From NCBI GenBank assembly GCA_035691285.1, contig DASSJI010000118.1, positions 1-28,895 of the forward strand: a stretch of DNA of 28,895 nt, in the 5' to 3' direction. Positions 9,001 to 17,200 of this stretch are shown here, one piece after another (within the stretch, counting starts at the first letter, position 1; each line of letters begins with the position of its first letter). This DNA comes from DATFEN01 sp035691285 (GTDB lineage: Bacteria; Acidobacteriota; Vicinamibacteria; Fen-336). Below the pieces are notes generated by a model. That model did not search any database, had not been told where the DNA came from, and saw nothing but the letters and a program-made list of their open reading frames with translations. The position numbers and the translations under genes were made by a program.

Positions 9001-9189
9001 ATGACGGTGACGGCCGCCTTCATGGGGCTCATGCCGATCATGTGGTCGGCCGGCGCCGGGGCGGACGTGATGAAGCGGGTCGCCGCGCCCATGGTGGGCG
9101 GTCTCGTGACGTCGTTCCTGCTCGAGCTGCTCGTCTACCCGGCGATCTTCCTGCTGTGGAAGCGGCGCGAGGCTATGGGCGCCCGATAG
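6010..9189 (+). CDS. cusA: CusA-type Cu(I)/Ag(I) RND efflux pump
   Basis: This is a 1059-residue heavy-metal RND permease of full family length. The three methionines that bind Cu(I)/Ag(I) in E. coli CusA (M573, M623, M672) are matched by M587 (Ile-Leu-Tyr-Met-Pro), M637 (Ser-Met-Met-Glu-Thr-Thr) and M686 (Ile-Asp-Met-Leu-Thr-Thr-Gly), with identical spacing of 50 and 49 residues. TM4 keeps the proton-relay sequence Val-Asp-Gly-Ala-Ile-Val-Glu-Val-Glu-Asn, and TM10 keeps the acidic residues in Leu-Asp-Ala-Glu-Thr-Gly. The pump should therefore be active and specific for monovalent copper or silver, exporting from periplasm or cytoplasm through the partner adaptor and channel. Its 3' end overlaps the convergent sensor kinase gene by 17 bases. 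Confidence 0.96.
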   Translation: MVRALIRWSASNRVLVLMLTAVAVAYGVYTVQHIPVDAIPDLSDTQVIVYSRWDRSPDIIEDQVTYPIVTALLGTPNVKAIRGFSDFGFSYVYVIFRDGTDLYWARSRVLEYLSKIQPLLPAGVKTELGPDATGVGWVYQYALVDTSRRLSLAELRSLQDWNIRYRLQSVPGVAEVASLGGFVRQYQVTVDPNRLKAYDLALMNVASAVRASNNEVGGRLLEFAGREYMVRGRGYVRAKEDLERIVLKTDARGTPVLLRDVGEVHLGPEIRRGVADLDGRGDTVSGIVVMRHGENAREVIRRVKERLAEIQPSLPEGVQVVTTYDRASLIERAIANLRHELVLEILIVSAVILVFLWHIPSAIVPILTIPISVLLAFVPMALLGISSNIMSLAGIAISIGVLVDGAIVEVENAYKKLELWVHGGKKGDFHQVRLEALLEVGPSVFFSLLVIAVAFLPIFTLVDQEGRLFKPLAWTKNLTMAIAAILAVTLDPALRMLFTRMEWVAFRPRWASWLFNQFTVGRYYPEERHPISRILFAVYEPACRAVLRHPRTTIAVAFLLVLSTVPAYLGLGHEFMPALDEGVILYMPTTLPGISVSEAARLLETQDRILTSFPEVERVLGKAGRAETPTDPAPLSMMETTVVLKPKAQWRPGVTHASLVAEMDAALRIPGTTNAWTMPIKNRIDMLTTGIRTPIGVKIFGPDLATIEALGAQLEGIVQELPGTRSVFAERAAGGYFVDFEPRREELARYGLTVEAVQDVILSAVGGENVTTTIEGRARYPVNVRYPRELRDDLDALGRVLVMTPSGAQVPLQQVAALRTVSGPSMIRNENGLLAGYVYVDTATSDIGGFVDRAKARVAERLQLPSGYSIEWSGQYENMLRVRERLKLVVPITVVLIFFLLYMNTRSAAKAGIVMLAVPFSVVGAVWLMYVLDYNVSIAAWVGMIALMGLDAETGVFMLLFLDLAYEEAKREGRLRSLADLHEAIIHGAVKRVRPKMMTVTAAFMGLMPIMWSAGAGADVMKRVAAPMVGGLVTSFLLELLVYPAIFLLWKRREAMGAR

Positions 9190-10597
9190 CGGCCGCGTCG
9201 GTTCCGGGCCCGCGCTTGGCCCCTTCCCCGGGCAGGGGCAGCCACGCGAGAAAGGTGCTGCCGGAGGCGTCGCTGCGCGACAGGCGAAGCCCGCCGCCGT
9301 GGGCCTCGGCGATGGCGCGGGCGATGGGCAGGCCGAGGCCGCCGCCCTCCCCGGCTTGCGAGGGCCGCAGCCGCACGAACCTCTCGAAGACGCGCTCCCG
9401 CTCCGCCTCGGGGATGCCCTGGCCGCTGTCGGTCACCGCCACCTCGGCGGCCTCGCCGATCGCGGTGAGTTCGACGCGCACCGATCCGCCCGGCGGCGTG
9501 TAGCGGATGGCGTTGTCGAGAAGGTTGAGCAGCATCTCCCGGAGCAGCCGCTCGTCGCCCCGCACCTCGAGGTCGCTCGGGCCGCGACAGTCCAGGGCGA
9601 TGCCCTTGGCGGCGGCCAGCACCCCCGCCTCCTTCACGCAGTCGGCGACGAGGTCGTCGAGGTACACGGGGCCGCGCTCGACGGGCAGGCCGCCGGCGTC
9701 CGCGCGCGCGAGGGTGAAGAGGTTCGCGACGATCTGGCTGAGCCGCCGCATCTGGTCGCGAACGACGAGGAGCGAGTCCCGGTACTCGTCCTCGCTGCGT
9801 CCGGGGCGGGCCAACGTCACCTCCATGGCCGTGCGCGCGATCGAGACCGGCGTGCGCAGCTCGTGGGACGCGTCGGCCATGAACTGCCGCTGCTGGGCGA
9901 GCGCGGTCTCGAGCCGCGCCAGGAGCTCGTTGAAGGCCCTGGCCAGCTGCCCCAGCTCGTCCCGCGTGTTCGGCGAGACGAGCTGGAATCCCGGCGTGCG
10001 GTCCGTGATGCGCCGCACCTGGGCGGCCATCGCCGACACGGGCCGGAGCGCGGCGCTGGCGATCCACCAGCCGCCGCCGATGGCGAGGAGCAGGGCGAAG
10101 GCGACGCTGCCCGCCAGGGCGTTCCGCAGCCGAGCCAGCTCCCGGTCGACCGTCTCCAGGGACTCCGCCACCCTCACGTCGAAGGCGAGCGCCCCGTACG
10201 AGTGGCGCGCACCGTGGAGGCGGAAGGCTCCACCCGCCGTCTCCAGGGTGGTCGCTCCCAGCCCCCACTGGCCGCGGTCGCGGGCCGCCTCCTGGGGCAG
10301 CGGCTCCCATCGCGCGGCGAGAAGAGCGCCGGTGCCATCGAAGATCGCGATCGCTCGCCCGGGCAGCTGGATGGTCTCGATGGCTTCCCGGGCCGCCTCC
10401 GCGAGGTCCACCCCCTCCGACAGCTCCGTGGTCACGGTTCGCGCCACCAGGCCGTTGGCGCGTTCGAGCTCGCGGTCGACTTGCACCAGGCGCGAGCGCG
10501 CCTGAGTCAGGTAGAAGGTCGCGGCGGCGGCTGCGAGGACGAGGCTCAGGACCGCGGAGTACCACAGCGACAGCCGGGCGCGGATCGACAGGCTCAC
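9173..10597 (-). CDS. CusS-like sensor histidine kinase
   Basis: This 474-residue inner-membrane kinase probably senses periplasmic metal. The order is TM1 (about 11-32), a periplasmic domain of about 120 residues, TM2 (about 155-180), HAMP, HisKA with the phospho-acceptor H245 in Ser-His-Glu-Leu-Arg-Thr-Pro, then a HATPase domain with N-box, Asp-Ser-Gly-Gln-Gly-Ile-Pro and Gly-Gly-Gly-Leu-Gly-Leu-Pro boxes. The GTG start at 10597 overlaps the response regulator stop by four bases (GTGA), so the pair is co-translated. Start choice rests on this overlap and on the basic residues before TM1. Convergence with the Cu pump gene suggests CusRS-type control of that operon. The ligand is inferred from context, since I cannot point to metal-binding residues in the sensor domain. 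Confidence 0.93.
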   Translation of the reverse strand: MSLSIRARLSLWYSAVLSLVLAAAAATFYLTQARSRLVQVDRELERANGLVARTVTTELSEGVDLAEAAREAIETIQLPGRAIAIFDGTGALLAARWEPLPQEAARDRGQWGLGATTLETAGGAFRLHGARHSYGALAFDVRVAESLETVDRELARLRNALAGSVAFALLLAIGGGWWIASAALRPVSAMAAQVRRITDRTPGFQLVSPNTRDELGQLARAFNELLARLETALAQQRQFMADASHELRTPVSIARTAMEVTLARPGRSEDEYRDSLLVVRDQMRRLSQIVANLFTLARADAGGLPVERGPVYLDDLVADCVKEAGVLAAAKGIALDCRGPSDLEVRGDERLLREMLLNLLDNAIRYTPPGGSVRVELTAIGEAAEVAVTDSGQGIPEAERERVFERFVRLRPSQAGEGGGLGLPIARAIAEAHGGGLRLSRSDASGSTFLAWLPLPGEGAKRGPGTDAAAIGRP

Positions 10598-11283
10598 GGG
10601 TCGTCCTCGGGGCCTCGAGCGAGCTCGTACCCCGCCCCGCGCCGGGTGAGGATCAGGGACTCGGCGCCGGGATCGTCCAGCTTGTGGCGCAGCCGCCGCA
10701 CGTACACCTCGATGACGTTCGAGAAGGGCTCGTAGCGCTCGTCCCAGACGTGTTCGGCGATCTCGGCGCGGCTGACCACCTCGCCGGCTCGCCGGGCCAG
10801 GTACTCCAGCAGGGCGTATTCCCGCGCGGTGAGGGGGACCTCGCGGCCCCGCCTGTAGACGCGCTGCGCGCGGGTGTCGAGCTCTAGGCTCCCGGCCCGC
10901 AGCCGCTCCGGCAACAGCGGGCGGGCGCCGCGGCGGACGAGCGCCCGCAGGCGCGCGAGCAGCTCGCCGAAGTCGAAGGGCTTGGTGAGGTAGTCGTCGG
11001 CCCCGCTGTCGAGGCCGGCGATGCGGGCCTCCACGGAGTCGCGGGCGGTCAGCATCAGTATCGGGACCGCGCTTCCTTCGGCGCGAAGCTGGCGGCAAAC
11101 GGCGAGCCCGTCCTTGAGGGGCAGCAGGACGTCGAGCACGATCGCGTCGTAGCTCGTGCCGGCGACGTGTTCGCAGGCCGCCTCACCGTCCGCCACCACG
11201 TCCACGGCGTAGGCCTGCTCGCGCAGGCCCTTCGCGACCATTCGCGCAGCATCGGGCTCGTCCTCCACCAGCAGGATCCGCAT
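10594..11283 (-). CDS. OmpR/PhoB-family response regulator (CusR-like)
   Basis: This is a 229-residue two-component regulator. The receiver domain spans residues 1-115 with acidic pocket E7-D8, phospho-acceptor D51 (Val-Leu-Asp-Val-Leu-Leu-Pro), the switch Thr in Leu-Thr-Ala-Arg, and the conserved Lys in Thr-Lys-Pro-Phe. A winged-helix DNA-binding domain of the OmpR type fills residues about 128-222, with the recognition region Asn-Val-Ile-Glu-Val-Tyr-Val-Arg-Arg-Leu-Arg. ATG 11283 gives the normal family N-terminus; the 15 codons open upstream are not conserved-looking. It is transcribed first, with the kinase gene coupled behind it. The likely target is the efflux operon starting near 3050, though I found no clear operator there. 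Confidence 0.94.
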   Translation of the reverse strand: MRILLVEDEPDAARMVAKGLREQAYAVDVVADGEAACEHVAGTSYDAIVLDVLLPLKDGLAVCRQLRAEGSAVPILMLTARDSVEARIAGLDSGADDYLTKPFDFGELLARLRALVRRGARPLLPERLRAGSLELDTRAQRVYRRGREVPLTAREYALLEYLARRAGEVVSRAEIAEHVWDERYEPFSNVIEVYVRRLRHKLDDPGAESLILTRRGAGYELARGPEDDP

Positions 11284-11299
11284 CTGTACGCGCACCGGG

Positions 11300-11305
11300 A
11301 TTGTA
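11300..11305 (-). promoter_or_regulatory. Possible -10 element for the regulator-kinase operon
   Basis: On the minus strand TACAAT matches five of six consensus bases and lies 16 bases before ATG 11283. The region 17-18 bases further upstream is GC-rich and shows no good -35 box, which may mean the promoter needs an activator. The predicted leader is only about ten bases. Confidence 0.4.
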
Positions 11306-11350
11306 GCTTCGAGCACCGCGGCGGCCACCGCCGCGCGGGAGCGCGCATTC

Positions 11351-11380
11351 TTGACGGCGCCCTCACCGGGCTGCTAGCCT
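11351..11380 (+). promoter_or_regulatory. Sigma-70-like promoter of phosphatase unit
   Basis: TTGACG (11351-11356) and TAGCCT (11375-11380) are separated by 18 bases. Transcription would start near 11387, about 18 bases before ATG 11405. The -35 box is good and the -10 is moderate. Confidence 0.45.
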
Positions 11381-11404
11381 TCGGGCTCCCTCCCGAGCAA
11401 GACC

Positions 11405-12211
11405 ATGGGAATCTCCGTCGCGGCGACGCTGCTCGCCCTGGTTGTCGGCGCGTCTCCCGCCGCGGAGTCGAGGTCGCCGGTTCTCGACGCCGAACGTGCG
11501 GGCGCGACCCCCTCGGACGCCACTCGCCCGGCGCCGGAGAAGCAGAGCGCCTTGCGCCGGCTGGCCGGCGACTTCGGACGGACCTTGACCTCCGAAGACA
11601 GCCGCTGGATCTTCGGCATCGGCGGCGCGGCCACGCTGCTGGCCCTGCCGCTGGACGACTCCATCCAGCAGAGCCGCTTCAACTCCGAGCTCCACGACTC
11701 GGCGCCGCTCGACGGCGTGTTCGAGGGCGGCGATCTCGCGGGGGACTGGTGGATACAGCTCGGCGCGCCGCTCGGACTGCTGGCGTGCGGCAAGCTGGCC
11801 GGCCGCCCGCCCGTGATGGAGCTGGGCGGCGACCTGCTGCGCGCCCAGATCGTCGCCGGGACCATCACCACGGCCCTCAAGCTCGCGACCCAGCGTGAGC
11901 GTCCCGACGGGAGCAGCGACCTGTCCTTCCCGTCCGGGCACACCTCGGCCGCTTTCGCGACAGCCGCGGTCGTTCACGGCCGCTACGGGTGGAAGCCCGG
12001 CGTCGTGGCGTATGCGGTGGCCGCGTGGGTCGGCGCGTCCAGGATCAACGAGAACAAGCATTTCCTGAGCGACGTGACGTTCGGCGCCGCCATCGGGATC
12101 GCCGCAGGTCGCGCGGTGACGCTGAGCACGCGGTCCGTGCGCGTGAGCGTGGCGCCGCTGGTCGCGCCGGGGGCGAGGGGCGTCCAGGTGACGCTCGCGC
12201 GCCAGCGTTGA
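11405..12211 (+). CDS. PAP2-family phosphatase
   Basis: This is a 268-residue phosphatase of the type 2 phosphatidic acid phosphatase family, which removes phosphate from lipid or small phosphorylated substrates on the outer side of the inner membrane. All three family motifs are present: K159-x6-R166-P167, P176-S-G-H179, and S212-R213-x5-H219-x3-D223. H219 is the nucleophile by family analogy, with H179 and D223 assisting. A signal-like segment occupies residues 1-20, and helices around 72-90, 115-135, 140-160 and 195-212 could span the membrane. The gene ends with a TTGA overlap with the metallophosphatase gene, so the two are translationally coupled. Substrate cannot be read from sequence; undecaprenyl pyrophosphate or phospholipid substrates are possibilities. 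Confidence 0.9.
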   Translation: MGISVAATLLALVVGASPAAESRSPVLDAERAGATPSDATRPAPEKQSALRRLAGDFGRTLTSEDSRWIFGIGGAATLLALPLDDSIQQSRFNSELHDSAPLDGVFEGGDLAGDWWIQLGAPLGLLACGKLAGRPPVMELGGDLLRAQIVAGTITTALKLATQRERPDGSSDLSFPSGHTSAAFATAAVVHGRYGWKPGVVAYAVAAWVGASRINENKHFLSDVTFGAAIGIAAGRAVTLSTRSVRVSVAPLVAPGARGVQVTLARQR

Positions 12212-13086
12212 GCTTCGCGGTCGCGACGGGTGTCGTACTGGCGCTCTTCGGCGCCTCGGACCCGGCTGCCCATGCGAGGACCGACCCGAGCGTCGCCGTG
12301 CTCGTCGGGGCCGGCGACATCGCCGACTGCAAGGCCATCGAGCGGGCGCAGGCCACCGCGCAGCTACTCGACGGGATCCCAGGCACCGTCTTCACGGTGG
12401 GCGATCACGCCTACCGCGACGGGACGGAGCGCCAGTTCGCGGAGTGCTACGAGCCCACCTGGGGGCGCCACAAGCAGCGCACGCGGCCCGCGGTCGGCAA
12501 CCACGAGTACCACAGCCCGTTGGCGGCTCCCTACTTCGCCTATTTCGGCCCCGCCGCTGGGGCGCCGGGCAGGGGGTACTACTGCTACAGCCTCGGCGCC
12601 TGGCACGTCGCGGTCCTGAACAGCAACTGCGACGAGGTCGACTGCTCGGAAGGCTCCCCGCAGGAGCGCTGGCTTCGGGACGACCTCGCCGCCCACAAGA
12701 CCGCGTGCGCCCTGGCCTACTGGCACCATCCCCGGTTCAGCTCCGGGAAGCACGGCAGCTCCACGAAGATGACGGCCCTCTTCCGTGCGCTCTACGACGC
12801 AGGCGTCGAGCTCGCGATCAGCGGCCACGATCACCTCTACGAGCGGTTCGCGCCCCAGGACGCCACCGGGAGATTGGACCCTGCGCGCGGCGTCCGGCAG
12901 TTCGTCGTCGGGACGGGCGGCCGGCGCTCCTACCGCTTCGAAACCGTCGAGCCGAACAGCGAGGTCCGCGCGACGGACATCCTGGGCGTGCTGAGGCTGA
13001 CGCTGACGCCGGATCGATACGGCTGGGACTTCGTCCCGGTCGCCGGCCAGACCTTCGCCGATTCGGGAACCGAAGCCTGCCATTGA
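12208..13086 (+). CDS. Exported calcineurin-like metallophosphatase
   Basis: This is a 292-residue binuclear metal phosphoesterase. Family motifs in order are G36-D37-I-A-D40, G65-D66-H67-x-Y69, G97-N98-H99-E100, Trp-His-His-Pro, and G206-H207-D208-H209. These supply the usual Fe/Zn/Mn ligands, so catalytic activity is expected. The start is taken as TTG 12208, which overlaps the preceding stop by four bases and gives a clean signal peptide ending Ala-His-Ala at residue 23; no ATG or GTG lies between this point and the first motif. Several cysteines in the mature part (C41, C80 and a Cys-rich patch near residues 132-152) suggest disulfides and a periplasmic or secreted site. It resembles purple-acid-phosphatase-like catalytic domains without the N-terminal fibronectin domain. 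Confidence 0.88.
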   Translation: MSFAVATGVVLALFGASDPAAHARTDPSVAVLVGAGDIADCKAIERAQATAQLLDGIPGTVFTVGDHAYRDGTERQFAECYEPTWGRHKQRTRPAVGNHEYHSPLAAPYFAYFGPAAGAPGRGYYCYSLGAWHVAVLNSNCDEVDCSEGSPQERWLRDDLAAHKTACALAYWHHPRFSSGKHGSSTKMTALFRALYDAGVELAISGHDHLYERFAPQDATGRLDPARGVRQFVVGTGGRRSYRFETVEPNSEVRATDILGVLRLTLTPDRYGWDFVPVAGQTFADSGTEACH

Positions 13087-13146
13087 GGCTGGGGAGCAGC
13101 CCTCCCACGCGGCTGGGTGAACTCTTCATGGGACGTTCATTTTCCC

Positions 13147-13175
13147 TTGACATCGTGAGCGCGGTCACCTATCGT
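13147..13175 (+). promoter_or_regulatory. Sigma-70-like promoter of RND pump operon
   Basis: A perfect -35 box TTGACA (13147-13152) is followed after exactly 17 bases by TATCGT (13170-13175), four of six matches to the -10 consensus. Transcription would begin near 13182, leaving a leader of about 118 bases before ATG 13300. This is the best promoter match I found in the window. Confidence 0.6.
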
Positions 13176-13299
13176 CTGCGGCGTCACATCCCTCCAACCG
13201 TTCTTGGCGTCGCGTAACTGACCGAGCCGACTCGGCCCTGGCAGGTCGCGGCCTTGTGGCTCGGGCCGGCAGGCTTGGTGTCGTCTGAAGGGGGAGGGC

Positions 13300-14232
13300 A
13301 TGAGGCAGACATCCCGCATCGGTTGGAAGGTGTTGACGCTGTGCGCGGCCGGGATTGCCAGCCTCGCCTGTGCACGGGAGAAAGCGCCTGCGCCATCGCA
13401 GGTAACGCCGGGCCCCGCTGGGGACAGCACGCCTGCCGCCAAGCCGTTCGAGGATTTCGACGCCAAGAGCTTCGGCGACCGCTCGGCCGTGATCGACAAC
13501 CCCTGGTCTCCCCTGAAGCCGGGAGCGCGGTTCACCTACGAAGGGACGACCATCGAGGACGACGGCACGGCCGTCCCCCATCGCGTCGTCATCAACGTCA
13601 CGGACCTGACCAAGGTGATCGGCGGCGTGCGCGCGCTCGTGTCCTGGGACCTCGACTACAGCGATGGCGAGCTCGTGGAGGCGGAGCTGGCCTTCTTCGC
13701 GCAGGACGAGCGCGGCAACGTCTGGCGCATGGGCGAGTACCCCGAGGAGTACGACGAGGGCAAGCTCGTGGCGGCGCCGACCTGGATCCACGGCATCGAG
13801 GATGCCGTGGCCGGGATCGAGATGCGGGCCAGGCCGGAGCTCGGCAGCCCCAGCTACTCCCAGGGCTGGGGGCCGAAGGTCGACTTCACCGACCGCGGCC
13901 AGGTGGACCAGGTGGGCCAGAAGCAGTGCGTCCCCGTGAAGTGCTACGAGGACGTCCTGGTGGTCGCCGAGGTCAGCGGCGCCGAGAAGGACGCCCAGCA
14001 GCTCAAGTTCTTCGCGTCGGGCGTCGGCAACATCCGGGTCGCCTGGAGGGGCCAGGGAGAGAAGACGAAGGAGACCCTCGAGCTCGTCAAGGTCGAGCAG
14101 CTCGACGCGGCCGCCCTCGGCGAGGTCCGCGCCGAGTCCCTGAAGCTGGAGAAGAGCGCCTACGCAAGAAGCCAGAACGTTTACGCGAAGACGTCGGCCA
14201 TGGAGCCTGCGCCCAGCGCGCAGAGTGACTAG
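13300..14232 (+). CDS. Exported protein of unknown function, first gene of RND operon
   Basis: This is a 310-residue protein. ATG 13300 has a strong GGGGGAGGG site. A signal sequence occupies residues 1-23; C24 follows Ser-Leu-Ala, a weak lipobox, so lipidation is possible but not sure. After a Pro-rich linker the mature domain begins with Asn-Pro-Trp-Ser-Pro-Leu-Lys-Pro-Gly, followed by beta-rich sequence with Trp-Asp-Leu-Asp-Tyr, Asn-Val-Trp-Arg-Met-Gly-Glu and Ser-Gly-Val-Gly-Asn-Ile. I recognise this as a widespread uncharacterised exported family, from memory of its opening motif. Two Cys (Gln-Cys-Val-Pro-Val-Lys-Cys) may form a disulfide. It is 22 bases from pump A, so a periplasmic helper or substrate-binding role is inferred. 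Confidence 0.8.
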   Translation: MRQTSRIGWKVLTLCAAGIASLACAREKAPAPSQVTPGPAGDSTPAAKPFEDFDAKSFGDRSAVIDNPWSPLKPGARFTYEGTTIEDDGTAVPHRVVINVTDLTKVIGGVRALVSWDLDYSDGELVEAELAFFAQDERGNVWRMGEYPEEYDEGKLVAAPTWIHGIEDAVAGIEMRARPELGSPSYSQGWGPKVDFTDRGQVDQVGQKQCVPVKCYEDVLVVAEVSGAEKDAQQLKFFASGVGNIRVAWRGQGEKTKETLELVKVEQLDAAALGEVRAESLKLEKSAYARSQNVYAKTSAMEPAPSAQSD

Positions 14233-14254
14233 TCGGGCCCTTGGAGGTTTAGCC

Positions 14255-17200
14255 ATGCTGCGTTGGATCGTCGAATCTAGCCTGCAGCTTCGAGTCGTGG
14301 TCGCTGCGGTCGCGGTGCTGCTCCTGGTCTTCGGCTTCGTGCTGCTCGACGACATGCGCGTCGACGCCCTGCCCGAGTTCTCGCGGCCCTACGTCGAGAT
14401 CCAGACCGAGGCCCTCGGTCTCTCCGCCCAGGAAGTGGAGGCCATGATCACGACGCCCATGGAGGCGGACATGCTCAACGGGACGCCCTGGGTGGATGAG
14501 ATCCGTTCCGTCTCGCTGCCCGGCCTCTCGTCGATCGTCATGGTCTTCCAGAAGGGGACCGACATCATGAAGGCGCGGCAGGTCGCCCACGAGCGCATGA
14601 CCGAGATCTTCGCCCTGCCCCAGGTCTCGAAGCCGCCCGTGATGATCAATCCGCTTTCGTCCACGGCCCGGATCCTGGACGTCGGACTCACCTCGGACAA
14701 GCTGTCATTGATCGACATGTCCGTGCTGGCGCGCTGGACGATCCTTCCCCGCCTGATGGGCGTGCCGGGGGTCGCCAACGTCTCGATCTGGGGCGAGCGC
14801 AGGTGGCAGGTGCAGGTGCAGGTCGATCCGAACCGGCTGCGGGACGAGAAGGTCACGCTGCTGCAGGTCATCAAGACCGCGGGCAACTCCCTGTGGGCGT
14901 CGCCCTTGAGCTTCCTGGAGGCCTCGACGCCCGGGACCGGCGGCTGGATCGATACGCCGAATCAGCGCCTGACGATCCGGCACATCCTGCCCATCAAGAC
15001 GGCGGCGGACCTGGCGCAGGTCACCGTCGAGGGCGCGCCGTCGAAGCGACTGGGTGATGTGGCCAAGGTGGTCGAGCACCATCAGCCCCTGATCGGCGAC
15101 GCGGTCGTCAAGGACGCGCCCTCTCTCACGCTGGTCGTCGAGAAGTTCCCCTGGGCGAACACCACCGACGTCACCGAGGACGTGGAAGAGGCTCTCGACA
15201 AGCTGCGGCCGGGCCTCGCTGGCGTGGAGATGGACTCCACCCTGTTCCGACCGGCCACCTTCCTCGAGCTGGCGCTCGGGAACTTCTATTCCGCCCTGTC
15301 GATCGGCATGGTCCTCGTCGCCGTGGCCTTCTTCCTGTTCCTCCCGAACTGGCGCGCGGCGCTGGTCGGCACCGTGGCCGTGCTGCTGTCCATGATCACA
15401 GCCGTCATGGTGCTCTACGCCCGTGGGGTGATCGCCAACATGGTGATCCTCGCCGGGCTGATGATCGCCCTCAGCGTCGTCATCAGCGAAGCGGTTGCCG
15501 ACGCCGACAACCTCGTGCGGCGCCTTCGCCAGGCCCGGGAGGAGGCCAACGGCAATGGGAACGGCAACGGCCGTACGGCCGCGACCATCGTCCGCGCCGT
15601 GCTCGAGATGCGGGGCCCGGCGGTCTACGCCACCTTCATCCTGGTGCTGGCGGCCGTGCCGGTGCTGTTCCTGGAAGGGATGTCCGGCGCCTTCTTCCAC
15701 CCCATCGCCACCTCCTTCATCCTGGCCCTGGCCGCGTCCATGCTCGTGGCGCTGGCGATCACTCCGGCCCTCGGTCTGCTGCTCCTCAAGAGTGCCTCCC
15801 TGGGTGGCTCCGACTCGGCGGTCGCCGGGCTGGCGCGGGGGATCCACGGGGCGCTGTTCGGCTGGGCTGGACGCGCGCCGGCGCTGGCCGTCGGCGCCGT
15901 GGTCGCGCTCCTCGTGGTCGGTGGGATCTGTGTTCCACTCCTCCATCAGGAGTCGCTCCTTCCGGCCTTCAAGGAAACGGACTTGATGGTTCGGTGGGAG
16001 GGCAGCAGCAGCGCTTCCTACCCGGCGATGGCGCGCATCACCGCCCTGGCCAGCCGTGAGCTGCGAGCGCTGCCCGGGGTCCGCAACGTCAGCGGTGAGA
16101 TGGGGCGGGCGATCACTTCGGACAAGCGCGCCAACATCAACGCCGGCGAGCTTCGGGTCAGCATCGATCCCGCGGCCGACTACGACGCGACCGTGGCAGC
16201 CGTGAGACAGGTGATGGCCGGCTATCCCGGGCTCAATCCCGAGGTCTTGACCTACCTGCAGGCCCAGGTGCGCAAGGAGCTCGCGGGCAACGGGGATTCA
16301 CTGGTGGTACGCATCTACGGAGAAGACCTGGACATGATCCGCCAGAAGGCGGATGAGGTCCAGAGGGTCCTCGCCAGCACCGACGGCATCGTCGATCCGA
16401 GGGTGCGGTACCCGAGGGAGATGCCGACCCTGGAGATCGAGGTCGACATCGACAAGGCCAAGCGTCATGGCCTCAAGCCGGGCGACGTCCGCAGGGCGGC
16501 GACCACCCTGGTGTCGGGCCTCGAGGTGGGCAGCCTCTTCGAGGAGCAGAAGGTCTTCGACGTGATCGTGTGGGGCACGCCCGAGGCGCGCCACAGCATC
16601 ACCAACATCCACGAGCTCCTCATCGATACCCCCGCGGGCGGACACGTGCCCCTCAAGGAAGTCGCCAGCGTCCGCATCGTTCCATCCGCGACCGAGATCC
16701 AGCGCGATGCGGTGGCCCGCTTCATCGACGTGACCGCGAACGTCCGCAACCGGGACCTGGCGGTGGCGGGCGCCGTCCAGCGTGGCATCCAGCAGATCCA
16801 GTTCCCGCTCGAGTACCGCGCGGAGCTCTTGGGAGAGTATGCGGAGCGGCTCGCGGCCCAGCGCCGCGTCATGGCCTTCGCCATCGCGGCCGCGATCGCG
16901 ATCTTCCTGGTCCTGCAGGCGTTCTTCCGGAGCTGGCCCCTCGCGGCGGCCGTCTTCCTGACGTTGCCCATGGCGCTGGTGGGCGGCGTGGTGGCAGTGG
17001 TGGCGACCGGCGGCGGACTGCTCTCGTTCGGCGGCGTCGCCGGCTTCCTTGGGTTGCTCGGCCTCGCCGTCCGCAACGTCGTGACCCTCGTGAGCCGCTA
17101 CCGGCAGCTCGAACAGCAGGGCGGCGGGGTTCCGCCCGCAGACATCGTCGCGCGCGGCACCCTGGAGTGCTCGGCGCCGATCCTGCTGAGCGCCGTGGCC

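Noticed and set aside
13084..13110. Short GGCTG/CAGCC hairpin after the metallophosphatase gene
   Set aside because: Only five pairs and no T-run; too weak to call a terminator.
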